Origin: Oxalobacteraceae bacterium UBA6704
GTDB lineage: Bacteria > Pseudomonadota > Gammaproteobacteria > Burkholderiales > Burkholderiaceae_D
Reading direction: 5' to 3'
DNA: 21,344 nucleotides
Assembly: GCA_002454505.1 (NCBI GenBank)
Contig: DKJA01000138.1
Location: 1-21,344 of the forward strand
The stretch's first letter is position 1. Each line of letters opens with the position of its first letter. The translations under genes and the position numbers were made by a program. Under the pieces are notes generated by a model. The model ran no database searches, was not told the DNA's origin, and saw only the letters and a list, made by a program, of their open reading frames with translations. Positions 14,425 to 21,344 of this stretch are shown piece after piece.

Positions 14425-15564
14425 ATGAAAATTGTCATTGCTCCCGATTCGTTCAAGGAAAGCCTGTCCGCGCTGGCCGTTGCCGAGGCCATCGAGGCCG
14501 GCTTCCGTGAAATCTTCCCGGATGCCGAGTACTGCAAGCTGCCCGTTGCGGATGGCGGCGAAGGCACCGTGCAGGCGTTGATCGATGCCAGCGGCGGGCA
14601 GCGCATCGAGCTGTCCGTCACCGGGCCGCTGGGCGAACCGGTGCAGGCGTTCTATGGCCTGATGGGCGATGGCGCCACGGCCGTCATCGAGATGGCGGCG
14701 GCCAGCGGGCTGGAACTCCTGGCGCCGGACAAGCGCAATCCGCTGGTCACCACGAGCCGCGGCACGGGTGAACTGATCAACGCGGCGCTGGACGCCGGTG
14801 CACGCCGCTTCGTGCTGGGCATCGGCGGCAGCGCCACCAACGACGGCGGCGCCGGCATGCTGCAGGCGCTCGGAGTGCGGCTGGTGGATGAAGACGGCAA
14901 CGAGCTGGCCTCCGGCGGCGGCGCCTTGCAGCAGCTGGCGCGCATCGACGCCACCGGCCTCGATCCGCGCGTGGCCGACAGCACCTTCGACATCGCCAGC
15001 GATGTTGCCAACCCGTTGACGGGGCCGAACGGCGCCTCGGCCATCTTCGGCCCGCAAAAAGGCGCCACGCCGGCAATGGTGGAGCAGCTGGACGCGAACC
15101 TGCGCCGCTACGGCACCATCGTGGCGCGCGACGGGGGCCGCGACGTGGCCGATATCCCCGGCGCGGGCGCGGGCGGCGGGATCGGCGCGGCCATGCTGGC
15201 TTTCCTCGACGGCCGGCTGCGGCCGGGCAGCGAGATCGTCACGGAAGCGGTGGGGCTGGATGCGGCAGTGGCCGACGCGGATCTCGTCGTCACCGGCGAA
15301 GGCCGCGTCGACGGGCAGACCGTGCAGGGCAAGACGCCAGTGGGCGTGGCGCGCGTGGCGGCGCGGCATGGCGTGCCGGTGATCGCCATCGGCGGCTGCC
15401 TGGCGCGCGATACGGCGCTGGTGCATGCGCATGGGATCGATGCTGTCTTTGCGGCGGTGAACCGGCCTTGTACGCTGGCCGAGGCGCTGGCGGAAGGGGC
15501 CGTAAATGTGCGGACGGCGGCCAGGAATGTGGCGGCGGTGTTGCGGATCGGGCATGCGCTGTAG
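14425..15564 (+). CDS. garK: Glycerate 2-kinase (GarK family)
   Basis: The 379-residue product compares with 381 for E. coli GarK. The start MKIVIAPDSFKESLSA is diagnostic of the type I glycerate kinase family. Later motifs include LPVADGGEGT (39-48), TSRGTGELI, GIGGSATNDGGAGMLQALG (132-150), GAGAGGG and VVTGEGRVDGQT. The enzyme phosphorylates D-glycerate to 2-phosphoglycerate using ATP in the cytoplasm, feeding lower glycolysis. It is the last step of galactarate/glucarate and tartrate-type degradation. The upstream GAGG serves as ribosome-binding site. The gene follows the MFS transporter and completes a compact cdaR/MFS/garK locus. The dehydratase, aldolase and tartronate semialdehyde reductase of the full pathway are absent from the window. 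A 5-bp stem (15569-15581) separates it from the convergent gene. Confidence 0.93.
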   Translation: MKIVIAPDSFKESLSALAVAEAIEAGFREIFPDAEYCKLPVADGGEGTVQALIDASGGQRIELSVTGPLGEPVQAFYGLMGDGATAVIEMAAASGLELLAPDKRNPLVTTSRGTGELINAALDAGARRFVLGIGGSATNDGGAGMLQALGVRLVDEDGNELASGGGALQQLARIDATGLDPRVADSTFDIASDVANPLTGPNGASAIFGPQKGATPAMVEQLDANLRRYGTIVARDGGRDVADIPGAGAGGGIGAAMLAFLDGRLRPGSEIVTEAVGLDAAVADADLVVTGEGRVDGQTVQGKTPVGVARVAARHGVPVIAIGGCLARDTALVHAHGIDAVFAAVNRPCTLAEALAEGAVNVRTAARNVAAVLRIGHAL

Positions 15565-15585
15565 GCAAGGCCGCACCGGCCAGCT

Positions 15586-17355
15586 TCAACGGGCCGGCAC
15601 GCCCAGCGCGGCAAAGTGCAGCACCCATGTGCGCGCCATGTCGGTACCGATCAGCGCCGCCGCATCGCGGTCGTAGAAAGCGCCGACCGGGCAGGCGCCC
15701 AGGCCCCGCGCGGTGGCGCCCAGCAGCCAGCGCTCGCCCAGCAGGCCGGCCTCGATGAAGGCGTGGCGGTAACCACGCGCGCCGTCCGCGGCCAATACGG
15801 CGCGGTCGGCGGCCAGCACCAGTACCGCGGCGGCATCGCCGATGACCTGCTGGGCCAGCGCGGCCGACTGCGCCGCGGCGGCGAAGTCCCCAGCCCTGAC
15901 CCGCTCGAGCTGATGGCCGCGCACGTAGCGGTACACGCCCGGCGCCAGCCCGTGCACCCGGTTCACGATGACGTGGACGACGATGGCGCCGGACAGCTGG
16001 TCCGGCTGGTCCACATCCGCCAGCAGCGACGCCAGCGCGGCCAGCGGCACCGGTGCCGGCGCGAACCGGCGCTGGCTGCGCCGCTCGGCGATCGCGCGCG
16101 CTACCGGCATGGTTGCCGCACCGGCTGGCGGCAGCGCGAACGCCTGCCGCGCCGGCGGATCGGCGTGGCGCAGCGACGTCGCCTGCTGGATCGCACTGGT
16201 GGCGCCCAGTGCCTGCGCCGCTGGCGGGGCGGTGGCGAAACGCCGTGCGGTTGTCGTGTGGTGCTTGCGGCCGGCATGCAAGGCCATCACGGCGAGCGGT
16301 GCCTCGTCGACGCCGTCGATGGCCAGTGCGCGGGCCAGCCGCGTTTCATCGAACCGATTGGCCAGCACGGCATCGATGCCGGCCGCGCGGCTGGCCACGC
16401 GCAGGTTTTCCAGCACGTGGCCGGCGTCGGCCGCGGCATAGCGCCAGGCGCGCTCGCCGTATTTGTGGCCGGTGCGGCGGAATACGGCGGTCAGCACCAC
16501 GGTGGCATCGGCATCGTCTTCCTGCTCGGGCAGCGGTCCAATGGCGGCCAGCAGCGCCCGGTCCGCATCGTAGTGATAGACGCCCGGCGCGAGACCGCCG
16601 ACGCGGCGCGCCAGCACATACAGCTCGCTGGGGAACAGGCCGCCCGATGACGGTGCGGCGCGCAGTGCCACGCCGCCGCGGCGCAGCGTGACGCCGGCGG
16701 CCAGATGCAGCAGCTCGCCCAGTTCCGCCAGGCGCAACGGGCCGTTGCGCGCCGTCGCTTCCCGCCATGCGGCCGACAGCCCGGCCCGTGCGGCATCGGC
16801 CCGGCCGGGGTCGACGAGCGGCACGCCCGTGTAACGCTTGAACGGTGGCGGCGCATCGCCCCAGTCGATGCCTGGCGCGCCGCGCAGCACGCCGGCACGC
16901 GACAGGGACGACTGTTCGTGGAAGCGCTGCACGGCATCGGCATGCGGCACCGGCGCGGGCGGCGCGGCGGCGATGCCCAGCAGGTAGCCGGTTGCCAGTG
17001 CGGTTGCGATCGCCGCGGCGGCGATCCATTGCGGCCTCAGCCTGCCCGGCGGCCGCGCGGCACGCGGCGGACCGCGCAGCGCCCGCCACACGACGGGCAG
17101 GTTGAACCACAGGTGCAGTGCCACCAGCAGCAGCGTGCCGTAGCCGAACAGATAGTGCCAGTCGAAGACGGGCAGCTGCTGGTTGGCAACCCAGAAGATG
17201 CCCAGGCCCGCCGTCGCCAGCAGGTAGATCATCAGCAGCACGCTGAGCTGCACGTTCAGCGCATGGCGCGACGGGCGCCTGCGCCGCAGCAGCGCAATGC
17301 CGAGCCAGGCGCCGTACAGCGCCAGCGGCAGCACGACCCAGGCAAATTTCGGCAT
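15586..17355 (-). CDS. Membrane-anchored tandem SagB/ThcOx-type nitroreductase-fold protein
   Basis: The ATG at 17355 is preceded by GAGGAG, giving 589 residues; a longer upstream frame has no start signal. The N-terminus has four membrane segments (about 3-23, 31-55, 67-90 and 110-129). Arg-rich loops at 24-30 and 91-108 put those sides in the cytoplasm and the following region in the periplasm. H67 and H81 lie on one helix 14 residues apart. Residues 145-360 form the first SagB-like domain, with FHEQSSLS, IDWGDAPPPFKRYTG, RAAPSSGGLFPSELYVL and GVYHYD. Residues 415-589 form the second, with ERRSQRRFAP, GVYRYV and ATARGLGACPVGAFYDRD. These FMN-dependent folds in SagB oxidise azolines in peptide toxins, but no YcaO or precursor gene is near. 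The function is unknown. It is divergent from the TPR gene and convergent with garK. Confidence 0.82.
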   Translation of the reverse strand: MPKFAWVVLPLALYGAWLGIALLRRRRPSRHALNVQLSVLLMIYLLATAGLGIFWVANQQLPVFDWHYLFGYGTLLLVALHLWFNLPVVWRALRGPPRAARPPGRLRPQWIAAAAIATALATGYLLGIAAAPPAPVPHADAVQRFHEQSSLSRAGVLRGAPGIDWGDAPPPFKRYTGVPLVDPGRADAARAGLSAAWREATARNGPLRLAELGELLHLAAGVTLRRGGVALRAAPSSGGLFPSELYVLARRVGGLAPGVYHYDADRALLAAIGPLPEQEDDADATVVLTAVFRRTGHKYGERAWRYAAADAGHVLENLRVASRAAGIDAVLANRFDETRLARALAIDGVDEAPLAVMALHAGRKHHTTTARRFATAPPAAQALGATSAIQQATSLRHADPPARQAFALPPAGAATMPVARAIAERRSQRRFAPAPVPLAALASLLADVDQPDQLSGAIVVHVIVNRVHGLAPGVYRYVRGHQLERVRAGDFAAAAQSAALAQQVIGDAAAVLVLAADRAVLAADGARGYRHAFIEAGLLGERWLLGATARGLGACPVGAFYDRDAAALIGTDMARTWVLHFAALGVPAR

Positions 17356-17458
17356 GGTCCGCTCCTCGCCGGAATGACGGGAGTATGATTTTACACAGCC
17401 CCCGGAACCGCCAGCGGCGCGGCGACTCCAAAGGCCATTGACGCTGGCGGGAGGATCC

Positions 17459-19246
17459 ATGAACACCCACATCATCCTGGCGGCTGCGGCCGTCGTCGCG
17501 ATCGCTGCACCGTGGCCGGTGCAGCGCGAGGCGGGCCCGGCCCCGCTGCTCCCCGGCGCGCTCTGCACATCGCGCGAGCCGGGCAGACCGCCGCTGCTGG
17601 ACAGGCCGGTGCTGAACCGGGTGGTGCTGGCCCAGGCGGAAACGGCACCGTTCCGGCCGCAGGCCGGCACGCCACCGGACGATACGGCGGTGCCGCCGCT
17701 GTACACCAACCTGGGCACGCTGCACATGGCCGTCACCACCAGGGTGCCGAAGGCGCAGGCCTACTTCGACCAGGGCCTGCGGCTGGCGTTCGGCTTCAAC
17801 CACGCCGAAGCGGCGCGCGCCTTCCGCGCGGCGCGCCAGGCCGATCCCTCCTGCGCGATGTGCTGGTGGGGCGAGGCGCTGGTGCTGGGGCCGAACATCA
17901 ATGCGCCGATGTTCCCGGCCGCCGTCGCCCCCGCTGTCGCCGCGGCCAATGAAGCGGTGCGGCTGGCGCCGCGCGGCACGCCCGCCGAGCAGGCGCTGAT
18001 CCGCGCCGTGGCGAAGCGCTATTCGGCGGCGCCCGAAGCGGACCGCAAGCCGCTCGACAAGGCCTACGCCGATGCGATGACGCAGGCCGCGCGCGCCTTC
18101 CCCAACGATGACACGATACAGGTGCTGTATGCCGAGGCGCTGATGGACCTGGCGCCGTGGGACTACTGGGAAGCGGGCGGCACGAAGCCGAAGGCGTATA
18201 CCACCGCGATGGTGGATGCGCTGGAACGCGTGCTGGAGCGGAACCCGGCCCATCCCGGCGCCGCGCACTACTACATCCATGCGGTGGAAGCTTCGTCGCA
18301 TCCCGAAAAAGCGCTGCCCGCCGCGCGCCGGCTGGCGGCGCTGGCGCCCGGTGCCGGCCACCTCGTGCACATGCCGTCGCACATCTATTACCGCGTGGGC
18401 CTGTACAAGGAGGCGCTGCAGTCGAACGTGGCCGCGATCGCTGCCGACGAAGCCTATTTCGCCCGCGCCGGCAGCGATCCCGTCTACAAGGGCGCCTACT
18501 ACCCGCACAACATCCACTTCGTGATGGTGTCCGCGCTGATGGGCGGCGACGGTGCCACGGCGCTGGCCGCCGCCGCGAAGCTCGACAAGGCGCTGCCGGC
18601 GGAGCTGGTGAAGGAGTTCGCGATGATGCAGCCGGTGAAGGCGGCCCCCTACTTCTCGCAGGTGCAGTTCGCCACGCCGGACGTGCTGGTCGCGCTGCCC
18701 GATCCCGGCAACGAACTGGTGCTGGTGAAGGCGATGTGGCACTACGCCCGCGCCGTCGGCCATGCCCGCAAGGGCGCGCTGGCGGCGGGCGACAGGGAGG
18801 TCGCTGCGCTGGCGTCGCTGCAAAAAACCGCCGACTTCAAGGCCCTTGCGGAATGGGGCATTCCGGCGCAGGACATCGTGCGCACCGCGCGGGCCGTGGC
18901 CGCGGGCCGGCTGGCCGATGCGCGCAACAACCTGCCGGCGGCCATCAAGGCTTACCAGGAAGCGGTGGACCTGCAGGATGCGCTGCCGTACACCGAGCCG
19001 CCCTACTGGTACTACCCGGTGCGGCAGTCGCTCGGTGCGGCCCAGTTGCGGGCCGGCCGGCTCGATGCGGCGGAGCAGACGTTCCGCACATCGCTTGCCC
19101 GCACGCCGGCCAATGGCTGGGCGCTGCGCGGGCTGGTCGAAGTCTATCGCCAGCGGGGCGACACGGCCGCGCTGGCGGCTACGCAGCAGCGCTTCGATAC
19201 TACCTGGCTGGGCCGCGATGGCCCGCCCGCGCTGTCGATGCTGTAA
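17459..19246 (+). CDS. Exported TPR-repeat protein with conserved-looking Cys and His clusters
   Basis: The ATG at 17459 follows a strong GGCGGGAGG ribosome-binding site, giving 595 residues. The N-terminus (about 1-20) is hydrophobic and signal-like, although it lacks a positively charged n-region. A Pro-rich linker leads to tetratricopeptide helices from about residue 95 (AQAYFDQGLRLAFGFNHAEAARAFRAARQADP) through about 580 (LDAAEQTFRTSLARTPANGWALRGL). Unusual for a plain scaffold are CAMCWWGEA (C132, C135) and a His-rich stretch including HYYIHAVEASSHPEK and HLVHMPSHIYYRVG (H270, H274, H281, H301, H304, H308). The family is usually annotated only as TPR protein. It is divergent from the SagB-like membrane protein across a 103-bp gap. 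Convergent stop codons with the GntP permease are 3 bp apart. Confidence 0.82.
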   Translation: MNTHIILAAAAVVAIAAPWPVQREAGPAPLLPGALCTSREPGRPPLLDRPVLNRVVLAQAETAPFRPQAGTPPDDTAVPPLYTNLGTLHMAVTTRVPKAQAYFDQGLRLAFGFNHAEAARAFRAARQADPSCAMCWWGEALVLGPNINAPMFPAAVAPAVAAANEAVRLAPRGTPAEQALIRAVAKRYSAAPEADRKPLDKAYADAMTQAARAFPNDDTIQVLYAEALMDLAPWDYWEAGGTKPKAYTTAMVDALERVLERNPAHPGAAHYYIHAVEASSHPEKALPAARRLAALAPGAGHLVHMPSHIYYRVGLYKEALQSNVAAIAADEAYFARAGSDPVYKGAYYPHNIHFVMVSALMGGDGATALAAAAKLDKALPAELVKEFAMMQPVKAAPYFSQVQFATPDVLVALPDPGNELVLVKAMWHYARAVGHARKGALAAGDREVAALASLQKTADFKALAEWGIPAQDIVRTARAVAAGRLADARNNLPAAIKAYQEAVDLQDALPYTEPPYWYYPVRQSLGAAQLRAGRLDAAEQTFRTSLARTPANGWALRGLVEVYRQRGDTAALAATQQRFDTTWLGRDGPPALSML

Positions 19247-19249
19247 TGC

Positions 19250-20647
19250 CTAAACCAAGCCGGTCAGGTAGTACAGCGCGATGACGAAGAACACGGCCAG
19301 CGTCTTGATGATGGTGATGCCGAAGATGTCCTTGTAGGACTGGCGGTGCGTCAGCCCCGTGACGGCCAGCAGCGTGATGACGGCGCCGTTGTGCGGCAGC
19401 GTGTCCATGCCGCCGCTGGCCATCGCCACCACGCGGTGCAGCACTTCCAGCGGGATCTGCGCCTGGTTGGCGGCGGCGATGAAAGTATCCGACATCGCCG
19501 CCAGCGCGATGCTCATGCCGCCGGATGCGGAGCCGGTGATGCCGGCCAGCGTGGTCACCGAGATCGCCGCGTTGACGAGCGGGTCGGGGATCTTGCGCAG
19601 CGAATCGCTGACGGCGATGAAGCCGGGCAGCGCGGCGATCACGCCGCCGAAACCGTATTCCGACGCGGTGTTCATCGCCGCCAGCAGCGCGCCGCCGACG
19701 GCCGCCTTGGTGCCCTCCGCGAACGCGGCGCGGATGCGGCCGAACGCCGTGGCGCACACCAGCAGGATGCCGAGCAGCAGCGCGCCCTCGACGGCCCAGA
19801 TGCCGACCACCGTCTTGATCGGCGTTTCGACGGGTGCGTGCAGGCCGGGCAGCAGGTCCGGCGTCAGCACGAATTTTTCGCCGTACCAGTCGCGGATCAG
19901 CGCCGTCAGCACGAAGTTCGCCACGCCCACCAGCACCAGCGGCGCCACGGCCAGCAGCGGATGCGGCAGTTCCTTTGCCGCCGTGGGCTCGTGCGCGGCC
20001 GTGTCGTCGCCATAGCCTTCGCCCGTCGCCATCACCGAGCGGCGCCGCCACTCCAGGTAGGCCAGGCCGACGGCCACCGTCATCACCGAACCGAGTGTAC
20101 CCAGCCACGGCGCGGCCCAGCCGGTGGTCTGGAAGAATGTGGTGGGAATGATGTTCTGGATCTGCGGCGTGCCGGGCAGCGTGTCCATCGTGAACGAGAA
20201 GGCACCCAGCGCGATCGCGCCCGGCATCAGCCGCTTCGGAATGCCGCTCTGGCGATAGAGCTCGGCCGCGAACGGGTACACCGCGAACACGACGACGAAC
20301 AGCGACACGCCGCCATACGTGAGCAGCGCGCAGACAGCCACGATCACTGCGTTGGCACGCGTGCGGCCGATGTAGCGGATCGCCGCCATGACGATCGCCT
20401 CGGAAAAGCCGGCCAGCTCGACCAGCTTGCCGAACACGGCGCCGAGCAGGAACACGGGAAAGTACAGCTTGACGAAGCCGACCATCTTTTCCATGAAGAT
20501 GCCGGAGAAGACGGGCGCGACGGCGGCGGGCTCCGTCAGCAGGACCGCACCGAGCGCGGCGACGGGCGCGAACAGGATGACGCTGTAGCCGCGGTAGGCG
20601 GCAAACATCAGGAATGCCAGGGCGGCGAGGACGATCAGGAAAGACAT
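19250..20647 (-). CDS. GntP-family permease
   Basis: The ATG at 20647 is preceded by GGGAGC, giving 465 residues, typical of the GntP family (about 440-470). A 30-residue upstream extension in frame lacks a ribosome-binding site. The protein is hydrophobic throughout, with about 12 segments. It carries family-like sequences YPVFLLGAVFGKLVELAG (on the published family pattern: FPVFLLGAVFGK here), LTYGGVSLFVVVFAVYPF, MDTLPGTPQIQNIIPT and SASGGMSIAL, plus GMDTLPHNGAVITLL near the C-terminus. GntP proteins are H+ symporters for gluconate, other sugar acids, D-serine, glycerate or hydroxybutyrate. The substrate is not readable from sequence. The tail ends 3 bp from the convergent TPR stop codon. 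It is not near enough to cdaR to claim co-regulation. Confidence 0.88.
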   Translation of the reverse strand: MSFLIVLAALAFLMFAAYRGYSVILFAPVAALGAVLLTEPAAVAPVFSGIFMEKMVGFVKLYFPVFLLGAVFGKLVELAGFSEAIVMAAIRYIGRTRANAVIVAVCALLTYGGVSLFVVVFAVYPFAAELYRQSGIPKRLMPGAIALGAFSFTMDTLPGTPQIQNIIPTTFFQTTGWAAPWLGTLGSVMTVAVGLAYLEWRRRSVMATGEGYGDDTAAHEPTAAKELPHPLLAVAPLVLVGVANFVLTALIRDWYGEKFVLTPDLLPGLHAPVETPIKTVVGIWAVEGALLLGILLVCATAFGRIRAAFAEGTKAAVGGALLAAMNTASEYGFGGVIAALPGFIAVSDSLRKIPDPLVNAAISVTTLAGITGSASGGMSIALAAMSDTFIAAANQAQIPLEVLHRVVAMASGGMDTLPHNGAVITLLAVTGLTHRQSYKDIFGITIIKTLAVFFVIALYYLTGLV

Positions 20648-20980
20648 GGGGCTCCCGGGTGGCTTGGTAATCTTGCCGTTGTTAAAAAGACCATCGGCAA
20701 CCATCGTATCGAATTTCTTGTGTGCATGCTCGTGCAATCGTTGTTGCTATGGGGACGGTCTGGGAACACTCTCCTGTCGGGCTGCGCAGAAACACGTTTG
20801 TGGCTGACCGCCTGTGGGCGAGGGAAACCTGGTTAGTTGCAGAACTTGCTGCCTGATTTGGCGACTTGGGTTTGTTGTGCTGGTGTGCGGGCGAACGGCG
20901 GCTTGCAGGAAGGATGCGGCGGTGGCGCGCGGCGGGCGCGGACGGGGTTGCAGGCTGCGGGCCGGCGGTGCACGCGGGAC
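20648..20980. other. Intergenic stretch without a convincing gene
   Basis: This region holds the ribosome-binding site and presumably the promoter of the GntP gene near 20648-20740. No clear -35/-10 pair was found. From about 20837 to 20980 the sequence becomes increasingly G-rich on the plus strand. Open frames here have abnormal composition and were not accepted as genes. No RNA gene, riboswitch or mobile element was recognised. Confidence 0.6.
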
Positions 20981-21063
20981 GCGCGGACTGGGGCGCGGAC
21001 CGGGGCGCGGACCGAGGAGCAGATCGGGGGCGGACTGGAGCGCGGATAGGGGAGCAGACCGGG
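20981..21063. repeat. Degenerate 12-bp tandem repeat
   Basis: About seven head-to-tail units of the form GCGCGGACCGGG follow each other. The first three are the cleanest (20981-20992, 20993-21004, 21005-21016). Later units drift by substitution and by single-base length changes. The repeat runs directly into the GCG/GAA codon repeat beyond it. Confidence 0.7.
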
Positions 21064-21070
21064 CGCGGAG

Positions 21071-21157
21071 GCGAAGGCAGCGGAAGCGGCGGCGGCGGAA
21101 GCGGCAGAAGCGGAAGCGGAAGCGGCGGCGGCGGAAGCGGAAGCGGAAGCGGCGGCG
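21071..21157. repeat. Low-complexity GCG/GAA (Ala/Glu) codon repeat
   Basis: The plus strand alternates GCG and GAA codons with GCG runs. In the frame of the downstream MFS fragment it would encode a chain of Ala and Glu only, apart from rare exceptions. Such trinucleotide runs are prone to slippage and to assembly error. Confidence 0.8.
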
Positions 21158-21344
21158 GGCGCGGCGGCGGCCTTCGCCGTCAACGCCGTCAGCTATCTGG
21201 GCCTGCTGGTCGTGCTGTTCCGCTGGAAGCCCGAGCGGCCCAAGCAGACCCTGCCGCGCGAGGGCCTGCTGGCGGCCATGGCGGGCGGGGTGCGTTACGC
21301 CTTCCTGTCGCCGCGCGTGACGGCCGTGCTGCTGCGCGCCGTGG
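21158..21344 (+). pseudogene. MFS exporter fragment (EntS/MFS_3-like) lacking its N-terminal half
   Basis: From 21158 the plus strand reads GAAAAFAVNAVSYLGLLVVLF, then RWKPERPKQTLPREGLLAAM, then AGGVRYAFLSPRVTAVLLRAV to the window edge. This resembles the middle of MFS transporters of the EntS/transmembrane secretion effector type, in the helix 5-6 region and the start of the central loop. About 150-170 residues that should precede it are missing. In their place, in the same frame, is the Ala/Glu repeat back to a TAG at 21047-21049, with no ATG or GTG having a ribosome-binding site between. It is therefore a 5'-truncated gene, a decayed copy, or an artefact of a collapsed low-complexity assembly join. 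The 3' end lies beyond the window, so the rest cannot be judged. Confidence 0.6.

Noticed and set aside
15569..15581. GGCCG-CAC-CGGCC between garK and the SagB-like gene as a terminator
   Set aside because: The stem is only 5 bp with no T tract. It is too weak to annotate, although it lies between convergent stops.
15586..17355. A thiazole/oxazole-modified peptide (TOMM) cluster around the SagB-like protein
   Set aside because: No YcaO cyclodehydratase, E1-like partner, precursor peptide, protease or exporter gene is near. The membrane N-terminus is also unlike SagB.
17356..17739. A 128-codon N-terminal extension of the SagB-like frame
   Set aside because: It overlaps the 5' end of the TPR gene. 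The ATG at 17355 has GAGGAG and leads straight into the first membrane helix.
16346..18823. An 825-codon minus-strand frame across the SagB-like and TPR genes
   Set aside because: It is a shadow frame. The overlapping TPR and SagB-like proteins have recognisable motifs, ribosome-binding sites and export or membrane signals, whereas this product does not.
19346..20836. A 496-codon plus-strand frame antisense to the GntP gene
   Set aside because: The product is Arg/His/Gln/Asp-rich with no hydrophobic core. The minus strand encodes a textbook polytopic permease.
20833..21183. A 116-codon minus-strand frame (Ala/Ser-rich start, Arg/Pro-rich middle)
   Set aside because: The first half is the complement of a trinucleotide repeat and the middle is the complement of a 12-bp repeat. 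There is no ribosome-binding site, and the start lies inside the MFS fragment.

Overview
The window is high-GC DNA with the gene content, codon use and intergenic repeat style of a betaproteobacterium, most likely Oxalobacteraceae (Massilia, Duganella or a relative). This placement is inferred from protein families and general style, not from a marker gene. No rRNA, tRNA, CRISPR array, integrase or insertion-sequence transposase was found.

Layout, left to right. (1) 66-2444, minus: a urea/short-chain amide uptake pair, an FmdC-like outer-membrane porin followed 27 bp later by the substrate-binding protein UrtA; the rest of the urt operon would lie left of the window. A nested inverted repeat precedes the porin. 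(2) 2686-4497: a MerR-type regulator with a conserved-looking Cys/His C-terminal segment, divergent from an unrecognised exported protein. (3) 4619-6044: trhP, the tRNA U34 hydroxylation enzyme of the U32 family, preceded by a perfect FNR/Anr box at class II spacing. (4) 6041-7473, minus: a DUF2058 (YaiL-like) gene overlapping an alpha/beta-hydrolase of the LpqC/PHB-depolymerase type. (5) 7598-11637, plus: a Kef-type K+/H+ antiporter, a DUF805 membrane protein and an exported M28 metallopeptidase. (6) 11760-15564: a sugar-diacid/glycerate locus, with cdaR divergent from an MFS (anion:cation symporter) gene and a glycerate 2-kinase. (7) 15586-19246: a membrane-anchored tandem SagB-type flavin domain protein divergent from a large exported TPR protein. 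(8) 19250-20647, minus: a GntP-family permease. (9) 20648-21344: a non-coding and low-complexity stretch (12-bp degenerate tandem repeats, then GCG/GAA codon repeats) running in frame into an MFS exporter fragment with no N-terminal half.

The most unusual non-coding signal is a set of five palindromic elements, of four sequence types, each starting or ending within about 3-22 bp of a stop codon (near 43, 2678, 4501, 11641-11753 and 14358). Two are about 111-113 bp MITE-like copies of one element with terminal inverted repeats. The others are perfect or near-perfect hairpins. They look like mobile or domesticated intergenic palindromes parked in terminator positions.

The two observations most worth following are the FNR-type control of the oxygen-independent tRNA hydroxylation gene, and the SagB-like protein, whose predicted topology puts its flavin domains in the periplasm behind a bundle of four membrane helices, one of which carries two His residues spaced 14 apart.
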